Assembly: GCF_040545875.1 (NCBI RefSeq)
Contig: NZ_JBEPMR010000005.1
Source: Faecalicatena_A orotica
GTDB taxonomy: Bacteria; Bacillota; Clostridia; Lachnospirales; Lachnospiraceae
Strand: one strand, 5' to 3'
DNA: 64,000 nucleotides
The notes below the pieces were generated by a model. The model was not told the DNA's origin. It made no database searches and worked only from the letters and a program-made list of their open reading frames with translations. Numbering within the stretch: position 1 is the first letter of the stretch; each line of letters starts with the position of its first letter. The translations under genes were made by a program, and so were the position numbers. Below, in pieces: positions 44,311 to 53,459 of the stretch.

Positions 44311-45686
44311 TCACAATTCTCTATTCCTCACTTCAACAACCATTAATGTAGCTGCTAACTGATCTATGTATTCTGAAACTGCTGCTTGATTATGTATATC
44401 CAGATTAGCATTCCATTCATCAAAAAGAAATAGTTTCACTTGACTTTGAATATTATTCTTAATAAGTTCTTCTATGTTCGCTTTAAATCTCTGACCAGTA
44501 GAATACTCTTTCACATCGCTCTTTTCAAAGTAAAGTCGCGTATGATTTGGAAAAAGATATGCATCATTACCGAAATATTCTTTTATTAGCATTAGTAACG
44601 TAGTTTTCCCACTTCCATTTTTCCCTTTTATAACCACCCTTCCAGATTCACCATTATTTACACATTCCACTAAAAAGTTCATGCATTCTTCCAAATTACA
44701 AAATATATACTCTCGTCCACAAATAGAAAAAGAAATATTATTCCATTCTATTGTTCCATAATATTTTTCGGGATGCTCTACTTTTTTCAAAGCATCATTG
44801 ATATTATTTATCTTTTCCTTAATCCCAACAAGTTCTGTAAGATATTCAATCACAATGCTTAAATATTGTATATTACTAACCTGTCTTGGCAATGTTACAA
44901 GTATGGCCGTTAACATCCCTACACTATTCAAATTATTCAAAATCATTTTTACAGTTACAAAAATTATCGGTATAATGCTTCCAGCCATAATGAGAAAGGA
45001 TATAAAATTATTAAGTATATTATAATTCACTTCTGCTTGTTCAGCTTCTTTCATTTTTGCTTTAAATGACTGCATCCATTGAGACCAGTTATAACGATTG
45101 CCGATTAAAAGAGTATCCCATCCATCAAACATTGCCCCCTGCACACTGCTCTGAGTAACTTGTGCAACACTACTTTTTTTTCCAATAATTTTTTTGTCGA
45201 AAACAGACCAACCGCAATAACACACGCGGAACAAATATATGCCACAAAAAATCTGATATTTAAAGATAATCCTATTACTAAGATATTAAATAAAACATTT
45301 AGAACTGTTGCAGAGAAATCTCCCACAAAAGCATATGTTTCTTCAATGACTTGCCATGTTTGATTGTGAAAAAAGGATTGTCTCTTTTTACAAAATTCAT
45401 GATTTGTCTTTAAAAAAGGGTAATTATACAAATTTTTTTCATATAAAGAAACATAGCGTTTAAAGGATGCATATTTTGCCTTTACCATACATTTTTGCTT
45501 AAATATTCTTGGAACAAAAACAATAACAAGAGATATTACAAACTCCCAAAACCATATTAAACCATGTTCATCCATAATTCCTGTTCCTAGTTTAATCATA
45601 CAAAAAGTTGAAAAAGCAACTATTATCTGCTCTAATACTACAAAAAACAAAAATGTACCACTATGTTTATTTAAAAAGTTCCTCAT
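44311..45686 (-). pseudogene. ABC transporter (exporter type), frameshifted
   Basis: About 458 residues if rejoined. The 5' part (45686 to about 45180) is a membrane domain with several hydrophobic segments. The 3' part completes the membrane domain and carries Walker A GKNGSGKTT, a degenerate signature EYSTGQRF, Walker B LFLFDEWNANLD and no H-loop His. The two frames meet at a run of eight A (minus strand; T at 45174-45181): one frame reads LLEKKVVLH, the other IIGKKSSVAQVTQSS. Slippage, a true indel or a sequencing error are all possible. AT-rich compared with its surroundings. It pairs with the SPASM remnant upstream as a likely peptide-natural-product exporter. Confidence 0.72.
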
Positions 45687-45691
45687 TTCTT

Positions 45692-46093
45692 CTACATAAT
45701 TCCTTCATATATTTTTTTAAACTTAGGTTTAAAAATCCGATTGATAAAATCATCAAACGAGTTTTTTTCATAAATACAAGCCTCATTTTTACGATATTCT
45801 TTTTCTAAAATACATCCTCCTCCACAGAATCCCCTGATTTCACAATGAATGCATTTTGGATCCGAAAAGACATTTTGGGAGAAATTATCTCTCTCCAAAT
45901 ACGAGGAATATGTTGTATCGTCCAATTTTCCAAGACTATATTTTCTATTAGCAACTGTCGTTATGCAGCGGTATGTATTCAACTCACTATCTACGTAATA
46001 TCCTAACAATATTGGTGATGTTGACCACCAATATTGATATTGCGCTTTCCCATATTCATTTTGATTATAATTCATACCAATTTGTTCTGACAA
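45692..46093 (-). pseudogene. SPASM-domain remnant of a radical SAM peptide maturase
   Basis: Only the C-terminal SPASM part remains. The conserved segment TYRCITTVANRKYSLGKL is followed by CIHCEIRGFCGGGC (C-X2-C-X5-C-X3-C) and a final Cys in EACIYEK. The radical SAM core with CX3CX2C is missing: an in-frame stop lies at 46109 and no upstream frame restores it. The current frame would have to begin at a TTG without a ribosome site. Five bp upstream of the exporter gene on the same strand. Confidence 0.7.
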
Positions 46094-46432
46094 ATATTCA
46101 GTTTTATTTCACCAATTTCTTTCGAAAAATGATTTTCTACAATTTTTAATTTTCAAATTTTTCATTATAATTAACAATATTACGTTACCATATATTGTCA
46201 CATATGTATTAACCACATAATACTCTCATAAAAAAATGTATTCAATGTTAATTTTTCACAAATTCAGTACTCTATATCTGTCTATTTTTTAACATTCTTT
46301 TCTTAACTTTCCTTGACAAAATAATATTTTTATCTATACTTTATCACCTTATATGCAGCCCTCTTTCTTCACGTATATTCTGAGGATACGGACAAAAACG
46401 AGACTATCATAAGTCGCTAAGGGAGCCATTTT
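46094..46432. other. AT-rich gap upstream of the SPASM remnant
   Basis: 339 bp, very AT-rich. An 18-codon minus-strand frame (46109-46165, MKNLKIKNCRKSFFERNW) ends next to the remnant but has no ribosome site. A good plus-strand promoter lies at 46313-46340. Otherwise nothing recognisable. Confidence 0.5.
46313..46340 (+). promoter_or_regulatory. Promoter for the small plus-strand ORFs
   Basis: TTGACA, 16 bp, TATACT, followed after about 90 nt by an ORF with ribosome site AAGGGAG. Confidence 0.6.
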
Positions 46433-46588
46433 ATGTATTCCATAGATCAAAAAGCAACCTCACTAGACGTATTTCACCAAACAAATTCTGTTTCTAAAAC
46501 GGAACAGGAATGGGTACAGATGCTTCCTAACTACAAAGCCCGTCCCAAGAGGTTCTCATCGCTGGCTGATGTGAACAGCAGGTATTAA
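46433..46588 (+). CDS. Possible small protein, 51 residues, unknown
   Basis: ATG with AAGGGAG at 7-bp spacing and an upstream consensus-like promoter. The product is polar (MYSIDQKATSLDVFHQTN at the start, PKRFSSLADVNSRY at the end), without membrane segment or Cys. I do not recognise it. Its position, divergent from a maturase remnant and exporter, would fit a precursor peptide, but nothing in the sequence proves that. Confidence 0.35.
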   Translation: MYSIDQKATSLDVFHQTNSVSKTEQEWVQMLPNYKARPKRFSSLADVNSRY

Positions 46589-46589
46589 C

Positions 46590-46777
46590 ATGGGAATTTA
46601 TAAATATTGGAGAAAAAAGCCCATCCCTCCGTGCATGAAACGTCGGAAAATGGTATTATGAAAGAAGTTAAACACGCAAAAGAAAAAGGACGCGATGAGC
46701 CAACAAGAGGAACTGTTCGACTGCGGAAGATGGCAGAGAAATTACAGGGAAGGATCCACTTTTTACCAAAGACATAA
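46590..46777 (+). other. Two overlapping tiny ORFs, probable gene remnants
   Basis: A 23-codon ORF (46590-46661) overlaps by ATGA a 39-codon ORF (46658-46777; MKEVKHAKEKGRDEPTRG at the start). The second frame is open further upstream to 46604. Basic products, no clear ribosome sites. Likely debris of a larger gene. Confidence 0.3.
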
Positions 46778-46854
46778 ATTTATTTACACTACCGATAAGC
46801 AGGCACATACGGACTGTGCAGTATATGCACAGTCCGACTAAACAATTACTACTT

Positions 46855-47163
46855 TTACTCAAATAAAGAGAGAACCGCACTCTTTGGTTTTGCTCCCATA
46901 TCCTTTTTAGATACATTACCGTCTTTAAACACGATAAAGGTCGGAATACTCATAACGCCATATTTCTGGGCGATCTCCATCTCTTCATCTATGTTCAGCT
47001 TGCCGACCTTTACATCTGACTTTTCGGATGCAATCTCTTCGACTACCGGTCCCATCATCTTGCATGGACCGCACCAGTCTGCGTAAAAATCAACCAGCAC
47101 CGGCTTATCTGACTTTAAAACTTCCTGTTCAAAATTTTCTGTTGTAAGTTTCACTACTGACAT
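46855..47163 (-). CDS. trxA: Thioredoxin
   Basis: 102-residue thioredoxin with active site WCGPC (Cys31, Cys34), preceded by VDFYAD and followed by the cis-Pro in SIPTF. Reduces disulfides in the cytosol. ATG at 47163 has AAGGAGG upstream; the longer frame to 47229 begins in the repeat array and is rejected. No trxB in the window. Its leader carries two of the GAGGT-loop hairpins, and a 12-kb-distant gene (DUF5721) shares them. The hairpin at 46810-46836 (CGGACTGTGCA / TGCACAGTCCG) lies beyond its stop but lacks a T-tract. Confidence 0.95.
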   Translation of the reverse strand: MSVVKLTTENFEQEVLKSDKPVLVDFYADWCGPCKMMGPVVEEIASEKSDVKVGKLNIDEEMEIAQKYGVMSIPTFIVFKDGNVSKKDMGAKPKSAVLSLFE

Positions 47164-47214
47164 TTTTATTTCCTCCTTAGATATATGAATTAAGATTTGT
47201 TGACTATGGTTACA

Positions 47215-47315
47215 GTATACCATGAACACTAGGTTCGAAAGAACCTCACCAAGTGTTCAGGTATGCATTTTCACTAAGCTCAATAAGACCTCGCTAAGTG
47301 TAAATAGTATATCAC
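47215..47315 (-). repeat. Two GAGGT-loop hairpin repeats upstream of trxA
   Basis: On the minus strand: TGATATACT (extended -10) then CACT-T-AGC [GAGGTCTTATTGA] GCT-T-AGTG (47272-47300) and GAACACT-T-GGT [GAGGTTCTTTCGA] ACC-T-AGTGTTC (47224-47258), bordered by GCATACC and GGTATAC. Nearly the same 100 bp as 11117-11217. The inner stem GAT/ATC of the other copy is GGT/ACC here, a compensatory double change. Confidence 0.82.
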
Positions 47316-47331
47316 ATTCCCGTGTTTCTTC

Positions 47332-47346
47332 TGTGACAAAATCACA
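47332..47346. promoter_or_regulatory. TGTGA-N5-TCACA palindrome upstream of trxA
   Basis: TGTGACAAAATCACA is a perfect dyad with odd spacer, reminiscent of a Crp/Fnr site (usually N6). It lies just upstream of the trxA extended -10 and 56 bp after the end of a Crp/Fnr-family gene. Confidence 0.35.
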
Positions 47347-47401
47347 AAACGAGCTTTTTTAGTTACTGTGGCCCCCCAAAGGAAGCTCACCGCAGCCCTT
47401 T

Positions 47402-48058
47402 TTATACTTTGCCCAGTTTTGCTGCATCCAATACTTCAATATGCCCGCGGGTCAGTTTTACGAGACCGTCCGTCTGAAATTGTTTCAGAAGTCTTGTTAC
47501 AACCTCCCTTGCCGTACCGAGATCGCGTGCAAGGGCATCATGTGTGATTGCCAGTGTATCTGAACCGGCAAGCGCCCGGTGTTCCAGAATCGCATCCGCA
47601 AGTCTCGACGCGACATTTGAAAACACATATTGGTTAAACAGCCACATGATGTCCGAAAACTTTTCAGATATCATCTCCAGCGTATAATCCTTAACCTTTG
47701 CATTCTGGTCGCTGATTTCCTTGTACAGGCACTTGGGAATCGTACAGATTACGGAATCCTCTTCCAGCTCCATATCCAGTTCAATGTCCAGACCTTTCAT
47801 CATGCACGCCGCGCTTAAGATGCTGACATCTCCATCAAGCAGGCGGAACAGCGTAATCTCACCGCCACCGGGAGATGTAACAAAGACCCTCGCCTGCCCC
47901 TCTTTGATAATCTGCACCCCGGCACATTCCTTGCCGCCATAATGGAGCATGGTCCCTTTTTTCACAGAACTTTCCGTCACCCTTTCAACGAGTGCGTCCT
48001 GCTCACTCTTTGTAAGTTCTTCCCAGAAAGGAAGAGTCTGTTCCAGTAATTCTCTCAT
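47402..48058 (-). CDS. Crp/Fnr family transcriptional regulator
   Basis: 218 residues. N-terminal cyclic-nucleotide-binding-like beta barrel (GTMLHYGGKECAGVQIIKEGQARVFV...GEITLFRLLDGDVSILSAACMM), a dimerisation helix and a C-terminal winged HTH (ITHDALARDLGTAREVVTRLLKQFQTDGLVKLTRGHI). It lacks the N-terminal Cys cluster of Fnr. Cys residues in SAACMM and the first barrel strands could sense redox, but that is speculative. It precedes trxA on the same strand. Confidence 0.9.
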   Translation of the reverse strand: MRELLEQTLPFWEELTKSEQDALVERVTESSVKKGTMLHYGGKECAGVQIIKEGQARVFVTSPGGGEITLFRLLDGDVSILSAACMMKGLDIELDMELEEDSVICTIPKCLYKEISDQNAKVKDYTLEMISEKFSDIMWLFNQYVFSNVASRLADAILEHRALAGSDTLAITHDALARDLGTAREVVTRLLKQFQTDGLVKLTRGHIEVLDAAKLGKV

Positions 48059-48086
48059 TTATACCTCACCTATACCAATCCTTTTA

Positions 48087-50204
48087 TTACTGCTCATATG
48101 CTGCCACAATCTCCCTCACTTTAGCGGTTACATAGCCGCTTCCGCCCTTATCCTTAACGTCCTCTACCATTCCTGCAACGACTACCGGTTTCGCGATATC
48201 CTCTGTTGTCTCACACACAAACCATCCACGCTCCACACCGTCGGTATCATCCTGGCTTTCCTTGATCTCAGCAGTCCCGGTTTTTCCGAGCATCGTCACG
48301 CCGTCTATCTTGGCGCTGGCACCGGTTCCTGACGGATTCTCAATCACCTGGATCAGGTCATTTTTTACAAGTTCCGCCGTCTCTGCTGAAACAACATTTT
48401 TCTTCCATATCTTGGGCTGTGCATTATCTTCATATAAAATCGTCGGTTCAATCATACTGCCGCCATTGACGAACATCGTGTACATAGACACCATATGGAC
48501 CGGATTTACCAGAAGCTGCCCCTGTCCGTATCCTGTGTCAGCCAGCTGGATTTCGGAATCTATCTTGTCATCATCGTCATACGTTGAACTGACAATCCCC
48601 ATCTCAAACGGGATATCCTCATCAAATCCCATTGCCTTGAACTTCTCTTTCAGGGTATCTTCACCAATCATAAGAGCTGCCCTTGCAAAATAAATATTAT
48701 CCGAATAAACAAGTGCATTTTCCAGATTTACTTCCTGCCCGTAATCTGTCAGCGTCGTCACAAAATAGTCTCCCCAACTCGCATCTTTCTGCCAGCTTAA
48801 GCCTACATACCCCAGATTTTCATCCGGTTTAAGCTTCCCGCTGTCCACGCCGATCGCCGCAGTCACGGCCTTAAAAGTTGAGCCCGGAACCCATGTATTA
48901 TACCATCGGTTGGTGAGAGGTTTATTCTTGTCATCGTTAAGTTCCTTCCAGCGCTTATCGGACATGCCCATGATAAATTCATTCGGGTCATATCCCGGCG
49001 TGCTGACCAACGCGAGCACCTCCCCGTTTTTTGGATTCATGGCCACCGCCGTTCCCGGGTCTGAAGCAAACTGCTGGTGTGCATTCTTCTGCATCTGTGA
49101 ATCAATCGTAACCTTGACATCCTTCCCATTCTCGGCAGGCTTCAGGGCCAGCGTTTCTATTTTCACACCATCGGCATCCACAATATCAATTGTGCATCCG
49201 TCAACGGCCCTCAAGTCATCCTCAAGCGCCCTCTCCAGACCTGCTTTTCCAATCACGCTGTTCTCATGATACCCTTTCCCTTTCAGCTCTTCCAGGTCTT
49301 CTGCTGTCACGGCCTGAACATAGCCCGTCAGGTGCCCGGCCGCATCCCCGAGTGGATACACACGTTCTTCTTTATCATTAATCATGATGCCTGCAATCTT
49401 CAAAAGCGCCTCTTCCGTGGCAGAGTCTTCCTTCCGAATCTCCTTCACAGGAACGAATGAATCATCCTTCACATAAGAAGCTCCCAGCTTCTGGTTGATA
49501 TTATCTGCAGTTATTCCGAGAATGTCTGCAATCTTTTTCACGGACTCATCCTTATTATCTCCCAGCTTGCCCGGCACAATCCCGACCTCTGACACAATTC
49601 CCTGCCCTGCAAGCATCTGTCCGTTCCTGTCCAGAATGGAACCCCGGACAGCCGGTTCTGTATTAATCTGTACCTTGTAATCATTCTTAAGGGACGGAAA
49701 GATCAAAGTAGAATCCCAGTCAATCCGATAATATTTATCTTCTTTGACCAGCTTCATTTTATTGTCAAAAGAAATCTCATCCGCCGAAGTCTCCATGACC
49801 GTGGAATAGGAAACATATGCCTGTTTCTTCCCATCCTTTAGCTCAGCATCCCCTTTCACTTTAACCTGAATATCAGATGCTTCAATTCCATCATAAATAT
49901 TCTGGTTGCGCGTCACAAAGTCTTCCTTGGAAATCTCCTTTTTCGAATCTTCACTCAGCATCTCATACATCTTTTCGTACTTCCCCTGATTCAGGTACGA
50001 AAAATATTCCGCCACAGTCTCCTCAGGTGTGGCCTTCATCTGGAACATCTTCCAGACAAAGAAACCTGCCACAGCCGCCACCACAAGTATCACGATGATA
50101 ACCACCGGCAATATCCACTTTTTCCTGTGACCCCTGCTATTCATATTTCCTCTGCTGCTCCCCTTATGGTTCTTCTTTTTAAGATAATCTTTCCTGCTCG
50201 CCAA
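48087..50204 (-). CDS. Class B penicillin-binding protein with MecA_N domain (PBP2a-like)
   Basis: About 705 residues. Short basic cytoplasmic tail, one membrane segment (ILPVVIIVILVVAAVAGFFVW), an NTF2-like MecA_N domain (TPEETVAEYFSYLNQGKYEKMYEML), a dimerisation domain (PAVRGSILDRNGQMLA) and the transpeptidase domain: Ser442 in PGSTFK, SDN at about 501, KTG at 641-643 (LGKTGTAE). It cross-links peptidoglycan; the class includes low-affinity beta-lactam-resistant enzymes. The start is uncertain: a TTG at 50204 with GGGGAG is used, because a frame reaching 50285 begins upstream of the predicted transcription start. An ATG at 50144 is an alternative. Confidence 0.9.
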   Translation of the reverse strand: MASRKDYLKKKNHKGSSRGNMNSRGHRKKWILPVVIIVILVVAAVAGFFVWKMFQMKATPEETVAEYFSYLNQGKYEKMYEMLSEDSKKEISKEDFVTRNQNIYDGIEASDIQVKVKGDAELKDGKKQAYVSYSTVMETSADEISFDNKMKLVKEDKYYRIDWDSTLIFPSLKNDYKVQINTEPAVRGSILDRNGQMLAGQGIVSEVGIVPGKLGDNKDESVKKIADILGITADNINQKLGASYVKDDSFVPVKEIRKEDSATEEALLKIAGIMINDKEERVYPLGDAAGHLTGYVQAVTAEDLEELKGKGYHENSVIGKAGLERALEDDLRAVDGCTIDIVDADGVKIETLALKPAENGKDVKVTIDSQMQKNAHQQFASDPGTAVAMNPKNGEVLALVSTPGYDPNEFIMGMSDKRWKELNDDKNKPLTNRWYNTWVPGSTFKAVTAAIGVDSGKLKPDENLGYVGLSWQKDASWGDYFVTTLTDYGQEVNLENALVYSDNIYFARAALMIGEDTLKEKFKAMGFDEDIPFEMGIVSSTYDDDDKIDSEIQLADTGYGQGQLLVNPVHMVSMYTMFVNGGSMIEPTILYEDNAQPKIWKKNVVSAETAELVKNDLIQVIENPSGTGASAKIDGVTMLGKTGTAEIKESQDDTDGVERGWFVCETTEDIAKPVVVAGMVEDVKDKGGSGYVTAKVREIVAAYEQ

Positions 50205-50256
50205 AACGCTCCCCTGCCTTTCTTTGAAACACATCTCCATGCAAACTATATTTCTA

Positions 50257-50285
50257 ATATTACAATTGTAATCTTTGTCTGTCAA
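50257..50285 (-). promoter_or_regulatory. Promoter of the PBP gene with BlaI/MecI-like operator
   Basis: Minus strand TTGACA, 17 bp, TAATAT. The palindrome ATTACA-AT-TGTAAT (50259-50272) covers the -10 and matches the TACA-N2-TGTA core bound by BlaI/MecI repressors. Confidence 0.72.
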
Positions 50286-50325
50286 TCAGAAGCGCCAGAA
50301 TACTCAAAATTATTTATGAAAAGAA

Positions 50326-50359
50326 GAAAAAATCGCAGCGGATGAAGAGTGAAACGCTG
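50326..50359 (-). terminator. Terminator of the pur operon
   Basis: Minus strand CAGCG / CGCTG stem with a 14-nt loop followed by CGATTTTTTC, about 100 bp after the purD stop. Confidence 0.55.
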
Positions 50360-50459
50360 TTACTTAAACAACTTTCCGGGCGGACCGCACCATCCTCAAA
50401 ATGATGTGGTAAACTCCGCCGCTGCCCCTTCGGCCGCTGCGCTTTTCGTTAGCAATCCC

Positions 50460-51731
50460 TTACGCTTCGTCGATCGCTTTTCCGATATCGTGCCTCATGT
50501 ATTTATTATCAAAATGTACCCACTCCGTTGCAGCATATGCATTGGCGCGTGCTTCTTTCAGGTCTTTTCCTTTCGCGGTCACACCGAGGACGCGTCCGCC
50601 GTTTGTCACGATCTGGTCTCCGTCGAATTTCGTTCCTGCATGGAAGCAGTAATATCCTTCATGCTTCTTGAATTCATCCAGCCCTGTGATCGGCAGCCCC
50701 TTTTCATACTTAACCGGGTAACCGTCAGAAGCCAGAACGACGCATACAGCGGCATTATCTTCAAACTGCAGGTCGATCTGATCCAGTGTCCCGTCGATGC
50801 ACGCCTCAATCACATCGATCAGGTCGTTTTTCATACGCGGAAGAACAACCTGTGCCTCAGGATCTCCAAAACGTGCATTATATTCCAGCACTTTTGTCCC
50901 GCCCTCTGTCAGCATCAGGCCGAAGAAAATAATCCCCTTAAATTCCCTGCCCTCTGCTGCCATAGCATCGACTGTTGCCTGATATACATATTTATTACAG
51001 AAGTCTTCCACTTCCTTCGTGTAAAACGGACTAGGGGAAAATGTTCCCATTCCTCCCGTATTCAGCCCGGTATCCCCGTCTCCTGCACGTTTATGGTCCT
51101 GCGCAGAGGTCATGGTCTTAATTGTCTTGCCATCTACGAAAGAAAGCACGGAAACTTCACGGCCTGTCATGAATTCTTCGATTACCATTTCATTCCCCGC
51201 TGAACCGAACTTCTTATCCAGCATGATTGTCTTCACACCTTCTTTTGCTTCTTCCAGCGTATTGCAGATCAGCACACCCTTGCCGAGTGCAAGCCCGTCG
51301 GCCTTTAAGACAATCGGGAACTTTGCATTCTCCAGATAAGCAAGTGCTTTGTCCGGGTCAGTAAAGTTTTCATAAGCTGCTGTTGGTATATTGTATTTTT
51401 TCATCAGGTCCTTTGAAAATGCCTTGGACCCTTCCAGGATTGCCGCATTCTTACGCGGTCCGAATGTCCGGATGCCTGCCGCCTCCATCTCATCGACCAG
51501 CCCTCCGACCAGCGGATCATCCATGCCGACGATCACGAGGTCAACCGCCTTCTCTTTTGCAAAAGCAACCAGTCTGTCAAATTCCATCGCGCCGATATCC
51601 ACACACTCTGCATATTCTGCAATTCCTGCGTTGCCCGGTGCACAATACATCTTCTCAACCTTGTCGCTTTTTGCAGCACTTTCTGCAATTGCATGTTCTC
51701 TTCCACCGCTTCCTACAATCAATACCTTCAT
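50460..51731 (-). CDS. purD: Phosphoribosylamine-glycine ligase
   Basis: 423-residue ATP-grasp enzyme of step 2 of purine synthesis (PRA + Gly + ATP to GAR). N-terminal LIVGSGGREHA, ATP-grasp GLALGKGV, AQDHKRAGDGDTGLNTGGMG and LEYNARFGDPEAQVVLPR. Normal length. Last gene of purE-purM-purN-purD. Confidence 0.97.
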   Translation of the reverse strand: MKVLIVGSGGREHAIAESAAKSDKVEKMYCAPGNAGIAEYAECVDIGAMEFDRLVAFAKEKAVDLVIVGMDDPLVGGLVDEMEAAGIRTFGPRKNAAILEGSKAFSKDLMKKYNIPTAAYENFTDPDKALAYLENAKFPIVLKADGLALGKGVLICNTLEEAKEGVKTIMLDKKFGSAGNEMVIEEFMTGREVSVLSFVDGKTIKTMTSAQDHKRAGDGDTGLNTGGMGTFSPSPFYTKEVEDFCNKYVYQATVDAMAAEGREFKGIIFFGLMLTEGGTKVLEYNARFGDPEAQVVLPRMKNDLIDVIEACIDGTLDQIDLQFEDNAAVCVVLASDGYPVKYEKGLPITGLDEFKKHEGYYCFHAGTKFDGDQIVTNGGRVLGVTAKGKDLKEARANAYAATEWVHFDNKYMRHDIGKAIDEA

Positions 51732-51784
51732 GGCAGCCTCCTCTATACTTTGTATCTTCTTTTTTTGTCATCTGTTATCATAAG

Positions 51785-52411
51785 TTACTCTGCAATAATT
51801 GTCCTGTTGTCCCTGACAGTTACTTTCCCGTTTGCAATCAGGTCAATTGCCCTCGGCAGGATCTTCCACTCAGCCTGTTCCATCACCCGGCGCTGCAGGA
51901 TCTTGGGGGTATCCCCGGCTTCCACTTCCACTGCCTTCTGCAGGATAATCGGTCCGGTGTCCGTCCCCTCATCCACAAAATGCACCGTCGCACCGACAAC
52001 CTTCACACCGCGTGAAAGCGCAGCCTCGTGAACCTTCAGCCCGTAATATCCCTTTCCGCAGAATGACGGAATCAGGGACGGGTGAATATTGATCATACGG
52101 TTTCTGTATTTTTCAATCATAGCAGCAGGAATCACGACAAGGAAACCTGCCAAAACGATCAGATCCGGTTCAAAACTATCCACAGCCTCGAGAAACTTCT
52201 CATTGAAAAGCTCTCTGGAGTCATAATCCTTCGGCGATACACACAATTCCGGAATTCCATTTTCCTTCGCACGTTCCAGAGCATAAGCATTCTTATTGTT
52301 GCTGATTACCCCCGCGATCTCTGTGTTGGAGATTGTACCATCCTTAACACCGTCGATGACCGCCTGCAGATTCGTGCCGCCCCCGGAAACGAGAACTACT
52401 ATCTTTAGCAT
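51785..52411 (-). CDS. purN: Phosphoribosylglycinamide formyltransferase
   Basis: 208 residues. Transfers the formyl group of 10-formyl-THF to GAR. VLVSGGGTNLQAVID, LAGFLVVIPAAMIEKY, INIHPSLIPSFCGKGYYG with catalytic Asn/His, VDEGTDTGPIILQ with catalytic Asp. Overlaps the end of purM by 7 bp. Confidence 0.96.
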   Translation of the reverse strand: MLKIVVLVSGGGTNLQAVIDGVKDGTISNTEIAGVISNNKNAYALERAKENGIPELCVSPKDYDSRELFNEKFLEAVDSFEPDLIVLAGFLVVIPAAMIEKYRNRMINIHPSLIPSFCGKGYYGLKVHEAALSRGVKVVGATVHFVDEGTDTGPIILQKAVEVEAGDTPKILQRRVMEQAEWKILPRAIDLIANGKVTVRDNRTIIAE

Positions 52412-53430
52412 AAGCTGACTCCTTTTTCACCTGCTTCGATCTGTCCGACTACATACGGAGCTTCCCCTGCTGCCTTGATGGCATCCATTGTCTTCTCTAC
52501 GTCAGCCGCATCCACTGCAAGAATCATACCGAGTCCCATATTGAAGGTGTTGTACATCATCTGTTCTTCGATATCCCCGTCCACGGATAACATCTTAAAG
52601 ATCGGCGGGATCGGGTAACTGTCTTTCTTAATAACAGCATGTGTATCATCTTTCAGCATACGGGGCACATTCTCATAGAATCCGCCGCCTGTGATATGGC
52701 TGCATGCCTTAATCGTAACGCCTGCCGCTTTTACGCTGCTAAGCGCCTTTACATAAATCTTGGTCGGAGCCAGAAGTGCCTCGCCCAGCGTGCATCCCAG
52801 ACTGTCATAATATGTATCAAGCGCTTCTCTCTTCATATTGAATACTTTTCTTACAAGTGAAAAACCATTACTGTGTACACCGGAAGAAGCCATACCGATC
52901 AGGATGTCCCCTGTCTTTAAGTCTTTTCCTGTAATCAGGTCTTTTTCGTCCACTACACCTACTGCAAATCCTGCAAGGTCGTATTCATCCACAGGGTAAA
53001 ATCCGGGCATCTCTGCTGTCTCTCCGCCGATCAGGGCAGCATTGGACTGTTTACACCCGTCAGCCACACCGCTTACGATTGTCGCAATCTTCTCCGGTTC
53101 ATTCTTGCCGCATGCAATATAATCAAGGAAGAACAGCGGTTCCCCGCCTGCACACGCAATATCATTGACACACATTGCAACACAGTCGATTCCGATCGTG
53201 TCATGCTTATCCAGGATAAATGCCAGTTTCAGCTTTGTTCCTACACCATCCGTACCGGAAACAAGGGTCGGTTTCTCCATATCCTTAAACTTTTCCATAG
53301 AAAATGCCCCAGAAAATCCTCCCAGATTCGTGAGCACTTCCGGCCTCATAGTCTCCTGCACATGCTTCTTCATAAGCTCTACTGATTTGTAACCTGCTTC
53401 AATATCAACGCCCGCGTTCTTATAATCCAT
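52405..53430 (-). CDS. purM: Phosphoribosylformylglycinamidine cyclo-ligase (AIR synthetase)
   Basis: 341 residues. Closes the imidazole ring. YKNAGVDIEAGYKSVELMK, VSGTDGVGTKLKLAF, IGIDCVAMCVNDIACAGGEPLFFLDYIACGK, GGETAEMPGFY, HITGGGFYENVPRML. Start at 53430 has GGAG 7 bp upstream; the longer frame to 53463 overlaps the upstream hairpin. Confidence 0.97.
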   Translation of the reverse strand: MDYKNAGVDIEAGYKSVELMKKHVQETMRPEVLTNLGGFSGAFSMEKFKDMEKPTLVSGTDGVGTKLKLAFILDKHDTIGIDCVAMCVNDIACAGGEPLFFLDYIACGKNEPEKIATIVSGVADGCKQSNAALIGGETAEMPGFYPVDEYDLAGFAVGVVDEKDLITGKDLKTGDILIGMASSGVHSNGFSLVRKVFNMKREALDTYYDSLGCTLGEALLAPTKIYVKALSSVKAAGVTIKACSHITGGGFYENVPRMLKDDTHAVIKKDSYPIPPIFKMLSVDGDIEEQMMYNTFNMGLGMILAVDAADVEKTMDAIKAAGEAPYVVGQIEAGEKGVSLC

Positions 53431-53459
53431 ACCTATTCTCCAATCTGTTTTTTCACACG

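Noticed and set aside
46109..46165. 18-codon frame upstream of the SPASM remnant as a precursor peptide
   Set aside because: No ribosome site and extremely AT-rich; open by chance is the simpler explanation.
46810..46836. 11-bp hairpin after trxA as a terminator
   Set aside because: No T-tract follows on either strand; it may be a weak or non-standard terminator but cannot be supported.
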